From Rhynchonema sp. JSB1_4 (lineage: Eukaryota; Nematoda; Chromadorea; Monhysterida; Xyalidae): a stretch of DNA of 64,000 nucleotides. The notes beneath the pieces were generated by a model. The model saw nothing but the letters and a program-made list of their open reading frames with translations, had not been told where the DNA came from and did not search any database. The translations under genes were made by a program, and so were the position numbers. Numbering within the stretch: position 1 is the first letter of the stretch; every line of letters begins with the position of its first letter. The stretch spans positions 39,988-103,987 of the forward strand of contig JASAMV010001737.1 in the NCBI GenBank assembly GCA_030248065.1, written 5' to 3'. Below are positions 12,301 through 23,113 of the stretch, one piece after another.

Positions 12301-12690
12301 GAGTCCGGACCAGGAACTACACCGACGCGCCATCCTGGTACAGTTGGTAGGTAGGTCGCCGCCCCCCGGCTGATACAGTAGGTTGCTATTTTTGGCTCAA
12401 AATGGTATAAAATCGATATTTTTCACCCCAAATAGGCGAAAAATCGCGCGATGCGCGCGAAATTAGCGTTTTAGAGCACATTTTCATCAAAATTTAGACA
12501 TCCAAAATTTTGTTCCCCCCCTAGCTCGGCCGGTACAGTAGGTAGGTTGATTGCAGGCCTTTCTTGTGGTACAGTGGGTTGATTGCACGCCTGGGTAGCC
12601 ACACCACTGGTAGCGGTAGGTAGGTTGTCGCCCCACATTTTTAGTGATACAGTAGGTTGCCGCCCCGCCTGGGTAGCCACACCACCACGC
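11640..12690. repeat. Direct repeat of a GTACAGTAGGTAGGT-containing unit
   Basis: About 250 bases from 11,640 (GGTAGGTCGCC, TTGCTATTTTTGGCTC, AAATAGGCGAAAAATCGCGCG) recur in the same direction from about 12,335 to 12,545. A third partial copy of the GTACAGTAGGTAGG word lies to about 12,660. No coding sequence was recognised. Confidence 0.65.
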
Positions 12691-12934
12691 ACTACGCACA
12701 GGCCGGGCCGGGCCGCGATTTAGGGCTTTTGGTTCGGGCCGGGCCGGGCCGGGCACCCCGCCCCGGCCCGAAGCTACTGAAGTGACTTATTTTACTGAAA
12801 AAGTAGGGATTTTTTGTCACAAATACTAAAATTTCTGACGGATTCGGCAAGAAAGCGATCAGTAGGTGGGGCCTGGCCGGAGATTTGGGGGCTCTGGTTG
12901 TTGTCAATGTTGTCCAGTAGTGTTACCGTTCGTT

Positions 12935-13783
12935 CAAGTCAAGTCTTTATTGAGCTATTCGCAAAAGCCTGTTTGTAGGCTGGGAAATTTACAATATGAT
13001 GCGTAAATGTGAGCAGGAAACGGAACGAACAAGAACAACGTGGAAGAACTACGAGAACCTACTGGGACCACGCAAAAATTAGAAAAAAATAGAAAGAGAA
13101 CAAACGAACCAAAAATTGAACGGTAGCACTGGTCAACACAGGACGAGACACACGACACAGCGATGTTGATTGATAAATCGAAAGACAAGATCCGAATAAA
13201 GGTCAAAATGCGCAAATGTAGCAAATTCGGCAACAATAATAATAGCAATTGGTCTGAAATGTGGAAGAGACCAATTTTAGCAGCGATTTAGCAAAGCGTG
13301 ACAACTTTTAATTGAGGGATGAAGGGAAATTGGACAAGATATAGTCCCAGATCCCGTCAGCGCAATGTGCGCGCAGCCTTTTTTTGAATTGATATGATGT
13401 TTTAGATGTGACTACACACTCGGGAAGACTGTTCCACAAGTCGACAACTCGGTGACCCCAAAACTTCGCCAAGGCTGCACCCGGACCCCGTGGTCGACTC
13501 AGCTGTTGGCTATGGCCTCGGACAGGACGGGAGGAAGGTGGGGTGAAGAAATCGGCCTTTGAAACCCCTGGCACCAGGCCTGATATAATTTTGTGAGTTA
13601 AGACCAGGTCATTGACGACCCGCCTGTATACCAGAGGGGTTCCAAGTTGAGGAGGGACAGGCGTTTGAGGTAAGGATGGACATGGAGACCCGGCAAATAA
13701 TGGGTGAAACTGCGTTGAACCGCCTCCACGTTTCTACATTCGTTACCGTAACGCGTTCTGTTTGTCCGTGTTCGTTTGCTCAT
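12935..13783 (-). mobile_element. 5'-truncated, frameshifted non-LTR retrotransposon (LINE) 3' end
   Basis: Two open stretches in different frames, 13,598-13,783 and 13,308-13,574, read on the minus strand like the end of a LINE reverse transcriptase. The first has VQRSFTHYLPGLH and PYLKRLSLLNLEPLWY. The second has HRVVDLWNSLPECVV and SYQFKKRLRAH, the usual R-x-V-x-x-W-N-S-L-P tail. The frame break lies near 13,590. The 3' end, with AATAAAGACTTGACTTGAAC, is near 12,935. Only the last part of the reverse transcriptase is present, so the copy is dead. Confidence 0.8.
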
Positions 13784-13804
13784 ATTTAGCTCATTTTGTT
13801 AATT

Positions 13805-13873
13805 CTTCCTAGCCTGCCGGTAGGCTTTTGCGAAAGCGTGCATAAAACATGAAAACTTGAAACTTGAAGTTAA
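13805..13873 (+). mobile_element. 3' terminus of a related LINE, opposite orientation
   Basis: GTAGGCTTTTGCGAAAGC followed by AAACTTGAAACTTGAAG resembles the reverse complement of the terminus of the neighbouring minus-strand LINE (about 12,935-12,985). The two LINE tails therefore point away from each other. Confidence 0.45.
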
Positions 13874-13875
13874 AA

Positions 13876-14346
13876 TACCGTAAAAACCTAAATACAGCCC
13901 CCCCGGAATAGAGCCCCCCCGTAATACAGCCCCCCCAAAAAGGGGTCAGTGAATTAATAGAGGCCCCCCCGGAATAGAGCCCCCCCCTAAGTAACATCCC
14001 CTATACAGTAGTGTATTAAGGCTTGATAGTGGTGCACAGGTACATTTATGCACGTTTGTTGTTCGTTCAGAGCACATAATAAGCCTCTTATCGACGAATA
14101 GACCCGAATAAATGCGATTACAAGCGAAAAAACGTACCTTCAAACCCCTTTTTAGGGGTTTTTAGGGGCATTTCTGGGAACAATTTTTCAGGTTCGGGTC
14201 AGTGAATTAATAGAGCCCCCCCGGAATAGAGCCCCCCCGTAATAGAGCCCCCCCGTAATAGAGCCCCCCCCGTAATAGAGCCCCCCCAAAATGGGGTCAG
14301 TGAATTAATAGAGCCCCCCCCCCTTCTATTTAGGTTTTTAGTACGG
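13876..14346. repeat. C-rich minisatellite inside short inverted ends
   Basis: AATAGAGCCCCCCCGT-type units repeat around 13,895-13,990 and 14,205-14,325, with GGGGTCAGTGAATTAATAGAG between them. The ends, CCGTAAAAACCTAAATACAG and the reverse complement of CTATTTAGGTTTTTAGTACGG, form a terminal inverted repeat of about 20 bases. It looks like a small non-autonomous DNA element that expanded inside. Confidence 0.6.
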
Positions 14347-14951
14347 TACGAAAATTGCTAATCTCTGCCAAATTTGCAGTGCGGTCCAATCGAATGGAAC
14401 AATGTTGTGTTCCATGTTACTGCATGTCCATATGTTACTGCATGGATATGCGTGGCCAGAATGGCCACGGCCCGGGTGCTCTCACTGATGACCGTTCCAG
14501 CAGTCAGACTTTATTGCATGCAATATATTCGGCACATGAATTAATTTCAGATGCAAAATCAAGCGCATACCGTCCATAAAATCCTTTTGGCGTTTCGTCA
14601 AATTGTGATGAGAAGGATTCGCATTCGCCACTATGTTCAGTGACGGGAATTGCCCAAACCTGATCAGGCTCGTGAGAACTTCTTCAGCTTTTCTGATTTT
14701 TAACTTTAAATTTAATTTTCCTGACTAAGCAGTTGGCTTTGAGAGTTCGCATTGTTTACATTATTGTACGAAAGAAGTTTGGCAGCTCTAGTTTGGGGTG
14801 GCTTGTCTTCGATATGCATTGAAAGTTACTTGCTCTCGCCATCATCGCTCACAACCGAAAAAGTAAGTTTCATAAGCGCTTTTCACCGGTAAAATCATGC
14901 ATACATAAACTAAGCGAGGCAGTTGCACAGTCCACATATATCATCATCTTC

Positions 14952-17514
14952 ATGTCCGATTTGATCATTAATCTGCTGTTGCGAATGGTTCTATTCGCTA
15001 CCGTAACCGTGGCGCTGAGCTGGCTGGTAGGCGGCTGTGTGAAAAAGAAAAAGGTGAGCAATTGCCTCTAACGTAATGAAAAAAACCATGAAATGTATTT
15101 ACTTCATTCGTGACAATTCATTCTCCAGAAGGAGGAATTCTGAGCCAGCACTATGAATTTATCATTCAGGGTAAATCAAAAAAGCGAAAGAAGAACTCAG
15201 GGAGAACAACAGGAGACGACAAATCTGAAAAAACTGAATCTGAAAACAGTGAAAAATCAACCGATAGATCGCATGAGCACAAACCAAGAAAGTCAGCGAA
15301 AAGAACGAAGTCAAGTCATTTGAACGCTGAAGAACAAAGGAAGGCTGCTGTGGCGAGAGCCGGCCCAAATGATGTACTGGTTGACCCCGAAACTGGTTAG
15401 GCTTTCTTTGTATAAGCCCACGGTGCCTTGGACGGTATCAGTCCACGTGATCGAAACTCAGTGGGATTAGCCGTCGTCGCATGACTTTAGTAAGAAAAGG
15501 ACAAATTTCCACATGGTTTGACTAATTTCAACCAGCGTGGAGACGGTCTGTCTGACTGATGTAGTGGCATCAGTAAATTGCTACAGAATCCCTATTTCAA
15601 GAAAATCACGCGAAAAAATGGCACACCTGATATCAATCCAAAGACAGCACATCAGGTGGTGTGACATCAACGTTCCACATGTATGTAGTTACATGCATAT
15701 ACAATGCCTCATGTATTACGGGAAGATAAATAACATCAGTTGGGGCATCAGATACCAAATACATGCCTCAAAAGAAACTTTTGGGGAAAACTTTCGCGAT
15801 CCTTGAGAAAAAAAGACGAAAAAAACACCCCCAAAAAGGTTATTTTTGGAGGTTTTAGAGCTTTTTGTTCCCCGAAGACAGTTCAAAAAATGCTTTTCAA
15901 AACCCTTTTTTTCCAATCCTGGCCAGCTGCATTTTTATGTAATTTCACTAATATATGCAAAGAGCTAAAACACGGTTAACGTCAGGTGAGGTTATACGCG
16001 GCAGCGTTGACATCAGAGGAGGACCAAAATCACCTGCAATGAAGTCGGGACCGGTGCCCCAACAGAACGAAACGAATGGAGGAGCCCACATCCCTCCACC
16101 AGTGGCAGCACCGGATAACAATTTCTTCAACAAAGGTAAAAAATTTTCGTGTTTTTTCTGTTTTCAAACGTCGTTTGTAATCCTTCAGGGTGAGCTTTCA
16201 CAAAACAAAGTCACGTTTGCCGTCCATTTCACCATTAAAGTTCAACGTCAGATATTTCGGGCTGACACTTGCTGATGCAGTAGACACGATTTTGTAAATG
16301 AAGGGTCAACTTCGAGGCGTTTTTGTGAATGACTGGATGCTTTTCTCTCCTAGGACGTAACACAAGCGGTTTTGAAGGGTATTTCCGAGTTTTATGAAAG
16401 AAGGCACAGAAATAAACAGGTGATCGCAGCATTATTTAAATACCATTGGGCAGAAAATCCACAGATTCGAAATATTCGTCTAAGACGCTTGTGTTACGTC
16501 CTTAAAATACTATTTGTTGAAAAAACCGTGCAACCATATACAACGACGCGGAGTCAAAGTTGACACTTCGTTTGGAAAATCACGTCTTGACCATCAGCTA
16601 GCGTGACGCTGAAACGTCTAACTTTAAACTTTGACGGTAAGGTTGGCAGTGAACTTGACTTTGTCATCTGAATTCTACTCTATAACGGTGAGCGCATGTA
16701 TAAAATACATTCCAAAATCCTTTGCGAACAAAAAATTGCTTGCTTCGGCTATTGCTCGAACTCAGGTCCTCCGCCTAATCGGAGCGTTTGCTCTATCAAC
16801 TGAGCTACGTATAGAAGTGCTTCTCCGCGCACAGTTTTTGGTCACATGTGCAATTGTGTGTGCAGGGCCCGGACCACAGAAGCCAATTACCTTAACCTAA
16901 ACCTAAAGCTTACCCCTAACCAAAACCTTAACCTAAACCTTAACCTTAGCCTAAACCTTGACCTTAACCTTTGCGTTTTTGGTCGTCATTTTCTATTTTA
17001 TGTTTGCGTTTATGTCAAGGTTAAGGTCAAGGTTTAGGTTTAGGTTTAGGTAATTCGGCTTCTGTGGACCGGGCCCTGTTAACAACCAGCCAAGTCTGTG
17101 TGCGTGCGTATAATACAACTCTACTCCATAATGATCATAACAATTGTATTCAAAGAAACCAAAAATGCCCCCTCCCTGACCTTGTTACAGGAGAGACACC
17201 CAGGGGGACATCGGGATTTAATGATAATGAAGCGGTTATCTTCATAGCTACTATGTGTTCCCGCAGTTTCAATTCCAGACGACGCACAAAAACAAACAGA
17301 GGAGGCGACAATGAATAAATCAGGGGGATCAAGAGAGGACAAAGGCGGTACCAAGCAGGTTGTTGACGATAACAAAGCGATCGAATCGAATGAAGAGCAC
17401 AATTCGCCACCTCGGTCAAAGAAGGCACCAGTCACGCTGCCAACGGCTGCTGGGATTGAGGATATGTTTGAACATGGATTATCAGGCACATCCGATAGTG
17501 GAGAAGACCCGTGA
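14952..17514 (+). CDS. Gene A: single-pass membrane protein with Gly-Cys-Lys junction and disordered Lys/Ser-rich tail (family unnamed)
   Basis: Exons 14,952-15,053, 15,170-15,395, 15,986-16,135 and 17,279-17,514 join in frame to 237 residues. Exon 1 is one hydrophobic helix (residues about 4-28) ending GGCVKKKK, closed by a phase-0 intron. The later introns are all phase 1. The rest is hydrophilic and low-complexity: GKSKKRKKNSGRTTGDD, many Lys, Ser and Glu, ending TSDSGEDP. Lysines after the helix suggest an N-outside, C-cytosolic orientation, and the Cys at the membrane edge could be acylated; both are inference. The exon-1 plan is shared with genes B, C and D downstream. I recognise no family. 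Intron 3 holds two MITE-like elements and a tRNA-like sequence. Confidence 0.65.
16353..16502. mobile_element. 150-bp MITE-like element in gene A intron 3
   Basis: The ends GGACGTAACACAAGCG and CGCTTGTGTTACGTCC are perfect reverse complements 150 bases apart. The interior has no open frame. Confidence 0.75.
16745..16818 (-). repeat. tRNA-like sequence, degenerate
   Basis: The minus strand reads TAGCTCAGTTGATAGAGCA, a textbook D-arm/A box. A CTCCG stem with an ATTAGG loop follows, then CTGAGTTCGAGCAATAG as a weak T-arm. Four extra bases lie between D-arm and anticodon stem, and acceptor pairing is partial. A tRNA pseudogene or SINE head is more likely than a functional tRNA. Confidence 0.5.
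16863..17078. mobile_element. MITE-like element with telomere-like arms
   Basis: GCAGGGCCCGGACCACAGAAGCC at the left and its near-reverse complement at the right bound runs of CCTAAACC/CCTTAACC on one side and GGTTTAGG on the other. The inverted arms are about 45 bases. The repeats resemble subtelomeric sequence but not a clean telomere unit. Confidence 0.7.
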
Positions 17515-18070
17515 TACGACACAGTCTGCCCACTATGATGAACCTCAATCTAGTCAAGTTCTCTACATTGCACGACAGTTCGCAATCTGCCGTGTGGCTT
17601 ATCAAACGTCAAAATTTGTTCAGATCGATTCATCATAGATGGTAGATTTGTGCGACCATCAACGTAGCCATCTTTAATGTTACAATATGGCTATCTACAT
17701 ATATACATAGAATTGTTTGGAATCGACTTAACGGGAAACAATATGATATCAAAATCATTGAAAACCATACTGCAGTTGTTGGTGAATGCTAAACGAATTC
17801 TTAACCCGAACCGGGTAATGTATAATACCTGACAGACTTATAATGGTGCAGTTATAATCAAATACTGATGGAAATAAAATGAAACAGAGTTCCAGGAATG
17901 TTAATACACCAATCTATCGAAAGCTACTGTTCTCAACCGAAACTTTTCAAAATTTATTTTTTATGTTCTTCCGTGTCAACCGAAGCAACCAACGCATTCA
18001 TTTTGTAACAAAGTGTTTGCTTTGACATGAAAAAAGTGCTTTTTGTTCAATTACCGTTCCCAGTATCACC
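17515..18070. other. Gap between genes A and B
   Basis: It holds an AATAAA at about 17,873 that could end gene A. Just upstream of gene B, CGTTCCCAG lies eight bases before the ATG and could be a splice or spliced-leader acceptor. Nothing else is recognised. Confidence 0.4.
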
Positions 18071-20368
18071 ATGTTCATGTCCGAAACCATTGACGTCGAC
18101 CTGCTGTTTTGTGCTATCATTTTGCTGACCGTGATTTATTCAACGTTGACTCTGATCACCATGGGATGCTCAAAAGTGGTTAGTTTGATTTTAAAATGGC
18201 TAACTTAACAGTCACCATGCTCTTTTAAATTACAGTGCAAGAGAAAGCAAAACCGAATTAAAAAGTCGGATGACAAGAAAAAGGTTCACTTATACAAAAA
18301 ATTTGGTTTTCGGTATATCAAACTGTTCTATCGCCACATTTCTTCATCAGGACGAGAAAGACAAGGAAACGCCAAAAAAGAAAGCCAAAGAAACGCAACA
18401 ACCGGCGTCTTCGAAAGTGACGGAAGAAGGATCGGTAGCCAAAGAGGTCGAAAGCCCGCCTGCGGGATCTGATATTAAGGTGATCGAAACAAAGTCAGGA
18501 AAAGGTATGCTGAACTTTTTTCAAATTATTGTTGAGATGGTTTAACTCAGCTTCAACATTGTTCAGATGCGTACAAATGGCCAAAATCCGAACTGGGCGG
18601 CAAGGAAGACGCAGACAAATCGCAGAACAAGAAAAAATCGAAAGGAGAGGGCAATAAAGGTTCAGAAACTGGCTGCGCTTTAATTTGTTGAAAAAGAAAT
18701 AAACTTGAAAGAAGCGCGTGCGAAACTACATGTACATACTACATATACTGTGCCTGTATAGTGCGTCCACCAGCTCATGGCACTTTGTGTTGCTGCTGGC
18801 CGACTTGTTCCCTTCCTCCACGTTCTAATGAAAGAGAAATTGAGTTTCCGAAAAAAATTATTTTTGCTCCTAAATTGCTGTCTTTATGAAATCGACGTGT
18901 TTTATAGATTTTAATTTAATTTAATTTTAAATTTGATCGAATTCAATCGTTTTCGACACATTTTATTATTTTTTTAGTTTTTTTTGCAAAATCGCTCACA
19001 CTCAATTTCTCTTTCATTAGAGCGTGGAGGAAGGGACCAAACCAACCAGCAGCAACACAAAGTGCCATGAGCTGGTGGACGGACTATACATATGTTACCA
19101 CAGCCACTGGTTGGGTGCTGAGTGAAACGTCAGAGACAGTGAAGAATTCAGCAATGGACCAAGATGACGTGAAATCAGGAGGCGGCAAGAGCAAACCGAA
19201 GGAAGGCGGTAAGGGACCAACCCAGATCGACAGCAAACATTTGTTTCTGCCGTTCTTTGCAGCATCCGATCAACACAAATGTATTACTAACTCAGGGAAA
19301 CCGACGACTGCTGCTGAAGATGTGGAGAAAGAAGGAAAGAAGAAAAAGAAGAAGGACAAGAAAGGTCTGATTGGCATGGACTTCATACACTTGAAAACGG
19401 TGACGGATAATAACAGAGTGCTGCTGGTACAACCAACTGACTGTCTTTAGATTCGACCAAATCAAAACGCAAACGAAAGCACAAGAAAAAATCCAAATCC
19501 AAGTCCAAATCGAAAGCTGACAAGAATGAGAAGCACAGTATAAGAGAAAATAAAGTAGAAGACAAAAAAGAGAAAGAGAAAACAGGTCAGAGGAACCTCC
19601 CAGACCAAATGATTCTGGGCATCAAACTTGGAATCGGCTTGGATTGATCTACCTTGGTCATGCGACTTTTCTGCACATCTCAAAGACGCTTAAGTCAAGC
19701 GACTATGAGACAAACCAAACCACTAAGTTTGCCAACACTGCGAATATTTTCGCTTCCAAACAGCCCTTCGTTTCGCAGATCCAAAGCCAACAGCACCTCC
19801 GAACGATGCAAAAGCCGAACCGACCCCGTCAGATGACCAACAACAGTATGTGAACTGGTTCAAGGAAACGCCAGAGGTGCAATCTTTTCCTTAGTTCTTG
19901 TTTGACATGCATAGCAGCTTTTGGTCACCCTGTTTATTGGCTTATTGTTCAGTGATCAACGTACGGTAAATCATCAATGTTGGTCGTCAAAGCAGCGAGA
20001 CCAAAGCGTCACATGACATTGGGCTACGATCACGATATGCATTGACCAATAGCCCGTTTATCATATAGCCAGTAATCCTACACTCTTCCTGGTGACATGC
20101 CCGGAGCCCATCGTTTTTGGTACCCATAAAGAGCAATCACTATTGTAGTCTGGTGACCAGGTCGGTTAGCGGCAAAGTGGGGATGAAATTTCCATTCAAA
20201 AATACTCCATGTCAATGGAGTATCTAACTGTAAATAGATAATCCCTAAAATCTTATAGATTTTTTAACGATATTCTAGCCTAAAGATGCCGTCCATCTCC
20301 TGGTGGCCACTGGGAATATTTTTCGTTGTGGCCGAAAGCACCATAAGGCCCTGGACCGTGTCACGTAA
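18071..20368 (+). CDS. Gene B: paralogue of gene A; long isoform of a single-pass Lys-rich membrane protein
   Basis: Exons 18,071-18,178, 18,236-18,283, 18,351-18,504, 18,567-18,659, 19,104-19,208, 19,296-19,364, 19,451-19,585, 19,779-19,876 and 20,279-20,368 join in frame to 299 residues. Exon 1 is one helix (residues about 9-31) ending ITMGCSKV, followed by CKRKQNRIKK. The introns after exons 1, 2 and 8 are phase 0 and the other five are phase 1. The body is KEKE-like, with KKKKKKDKKG and SKSKSKSKSK. The last exon is uncertain: 20,431-20,570 encodes a Ser/Thr-rich stretch ending AESAVKQK that could be an alternative end. If exon 4 is not spliced, reading continues to a stop at 18,689. TATCACC precedes the ATG, as in gene D. 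Confidence 0.6.
18567..18703 (+). other. Alternative 3' end of gene B (short isoform) with poly(A) signal
   Basis: Reading through the exon-4 donor adds GSETGCALIC and a stop at 18,689-18,691, giving a 144-residue protein. AATAAA follows at 18,698-18,703. A close stop plus hexamer suggests intronic polyadenylation. The alternative is that gene B ends here and the later exons belong to another gene. Confidence 0.5.
18757..19088. mobile_element. MITE with about 100-bp inverted ends, TATAGT...ACTATA, in gene B intron 4
   Basis: The left arm (CCACCAGCTCATGGCACTTTG and on through CTAATGAAAGAGAAATTGAG) is mirrored at 18,995-19,088. The centre is A/T-rich. TATAGT ends would suit a TA target site of Tc1/mariner type. 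Diverged relatives lie at 28.99-29.24 kb and 29.69-30.03 kb. The right end lies 15 bases before the exon-5 acceptor. Confidence 0.85.
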
Positions 20369-21083
20369 AAGTCGCCGGCCAACGAACGAGTACAAAGTGC
20401 GAGCAACCAATTCTTTCGAGGTTCTATTTAAGAGTCAGTCCAAATCCACGACCTCAACCAAATCCAAACCATCCGGGACAACCACATCAACAACTTCGAG
20501 TGCTGCTGCAATCACGTCGGCCGGAAGTGACACGAAAAGCGTCGCTGAATCGGCCGTGAAGCAGAAATGAAAGTGGAACGTTCAGATTTTGGCACCAGCT
20601 ACGGCGTATGCCCTCTTTATAGTTCATGATCGGGGACCGACATTTTCTGGTAAGCATAATATTCACTAAAGAGGGTGCACCGAACCAAATATTGACTGGC
20701 ATTGAAATCGATTGGAGCCTTTCATGTCTCTTGTAACTGTGATCTCTCTTTGACTGAGAAATGGATGTGGTTTTGCTCAAATATACAAGTTTTCATATGA
20801 CTTCAGATCGGACGTTAGTAGTTTAGTGTGTGTATATACTTGAAAGAATTGTTGTGTTGATTGCCCAGACTTGTTTGCTGGTTCATTCTTGTTGAAAATT
20901 TTTTGTTCAAAAAATAAATTTACGAACCACTAGCACAATCAACGACACTCTGCTCAAACAACGTTCTTTAGCTGTTGGAGTGAATTGTTCAATCATGATG
21001 TCAGATGAAAGTTAAAAATATCATTTCCCCAGTATTTTTCACCTTTCGATTAGATTTGAATTCCCATTCAAAGTGACAAAATC
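20369..21083. other. Between genes B and C
   Basis: Contains the possible alternative gene B terminal exon (20,431-20,570, low-complexity Ser/Thr/Lys). Beyond that is A/T-rich spacer with no recognised gene. TTTCCCCAG at about 21,026 is a possible leader acceptor for gene C. Confidence 0.35.
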
Positions 21084-22287
21084 ATGATGTTTCTGTTGGA
21101 TATCCATTCAACGACTGTCACAGTTCTGTTCGCTTGTATGACCTCGCTAGTTTTGATTTATTCCATACTGATTTTGATATTGGGTGGCTGCTGTAAGAAG
21201 GTCGGTTTTTAACATAAAGGTGTGTTTTTATGATGTTGCCCTTTAAAAACAATCTCCCTCTCAGACAAGAACGACAGCATCAACAAGGATTAAAGTGAAA
21301 GAAGAAATCGTTCCAGAAGTATAGTGGTTTAATCAGCATCATCCACACCCAGAATGCAGAGCTTCCATTGACTCCAATAAATTGCTATCTTCAGAATGAA
21401 AGAGACAAAAACAACGAACTCAAACTGCCGAAGGATCCATCAGGAAGTCGACAACGACGTCGAGAGAAGAAAGGAAAAGAGCAAAAACTCATTGACTCCG
21501 TTTTAGCAGGCTTGTCAACTGAAAATGTTTTGCATAATTTGTGAATTCACGCGCTCAACATCTCGGTAACTAGATTTCTGAATTCAAGGGAAATCCATTC
21601 CACCGAAACGAAAATCGTCCAAGTCCGGACAGAAAGTTTCAAAATCAAAGTCAAAGTCAGATGAAGAAGAAAGCGAAAAGTGGACACCAAAATGTTGCCT
21701 TCTTAGGATCAGCATTTCAAAATAGATGTGAATTCTGAATCGTTTTTAAGACGGCAGAAAGCAGAAACAAACGGCTCGAGTGTTTGGGACAAAGTCGGAT
21801 TCCTTGAGAACCGATTTTCAAAGTGAGAGAGCGGTGAGACAAAAGCGCCGTTTCGAGAAACGGGCCGCAAAGATGCGAGAGGAGAGGATGGACATGCAAA
21901 CCAAAGGTGTGTACAATTAAACACAGATCTGATATAAATTGCATAAGAATTGTTTGTTCATAATTAAGAGTAAAGACCAACTCTACGCTGTTCGGATGTT
22001 TGACAGTCGAAATATACTTGTGAGCATATCTGACACTCAATGCCATATTTGCAGATACAAAGTCCCCCGAACCATCGCAATCGTCATCAACTAGCGTCAG
22101 CAAGAGCAAAAGTAGAATTGATAAATTTGGCAAATTGATCCCCAAGTCGAATAAGCCTGTCGATTCGCGATCGGTGATCTCAAAACCAACGACTGCCTCC
22201 TCAAATTCAAAATCGACGCGCGATAACACGTATTCATCAAAATCCGTGCCCGAGACAGCGTTTGAGCGTAGCAGCGGGTCACTGTGA
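21084..22287 (+). CDS. Gene C: third paralogue, single-pass membrane start with basic, Ser-rich tail
   Basis: Exon 1 (21,084-21,200) encodes one helix ending ILGGCCKK at a phase-0 intron. The model continues 21,265-21,318, 21,395-21,509, 21,589-21,693, 21,751-21,906 and 22,055-22,287, giving 259 residues in frame. Later introns are phase 1. The tail has RQRRREKKGKEQK, SKSKSKSDEEESEK, RQKRRFEKRAAKMREERMD and a Ser-rich end SSGSL. Two joins are weak: intron 3 would need a GC donor (CAG|GCTTGT), otherwise reading stops at about 21,543; and the exon-4 donor AAAT|GTTGCC is poor. Exon 1 and the last two exons are the most secure. Function unknown. Confidence 0.5.
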
Positions 22288-23113
22288 ATCAAAATCAAAG
22301 AAAGCGAGACCCAAGAAAAACTATAGCCAAACAACTGTGTTCAAACTGTTATTCGTTTTCCTTTCTTACTTTTGTTGATATCATTTCAAAGTTCTATTAC
22401 AGCAGTTCAACACTGAACCGTCGTCTTTCTGACTCATAGCTCATGGTTTGCATATCAGGATGTTATGTGTATTGTGTGGTAGGTAGGGACTTCGATTATC
22501 AGACGATCTGCTCAGTCGCAGTGATTCTTGTTGAGCAATCAATGTTGTGTATGCGGTCCTTGATTTTTCAGGCCAGTTTCTTCACACTGACTTTCAACTC
22601 GGATTCTCCTTCTATGATCAATACTGGTTTTATAATCACTGGATCATAAATTATCTTCTTGAATTTCGGGGAACAAGCAAAGTGACACAAAATTATGATA
22701 AGCGCTTGAAATTGATCGGGTACTGGGTCATTGGTCACGAAGTTTGATTTAACTGCCCAAAAAATCAACCCACTTTTCTATGCTTAAGCACAGTCCTGTG
22801 CTAAAGCACAAGCTTAGGTTTATTTTTCAGGCTTAGGCTTGCCATTAGGATCAGGCTTAGGCTTCAGCCTGAATCCAATGAAACACAGCCCAGTCGAACG
22901 ACTTCTCTATCTCACGTGGACGCGTGCCCGTTGGGCGTAGTTTGGGTGGATTTTTGACAAATTAATCGCACGTTTGGTCAAGCAGTACACAACATATACG
23001 TGGCAAATATACCACAATTGTCTAATTCAAGCAAACCTTGACTGGAAAAAAGCAGGTATTTTATTTTACTGGATAATTTTCGATGAAAAAGTAACAGACG
23101 TAGCACAGCAATC
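22288..23113. other. Between genes C and E
   Basis: About 825 bases without a supported gene. Telomere-like CTTAGGCTTAGGCTTG-type words occur at 22,810-22,870. No fifth membrane-helix exon could be found here for gene E. Confidence 0.4.

Noticed and set aside
16745..16818. Functional tRNA gene
   Set aside because: D-arm is good but spacing to the anticodon stem and acceptor pairing are not; kept only as tRNA-like.
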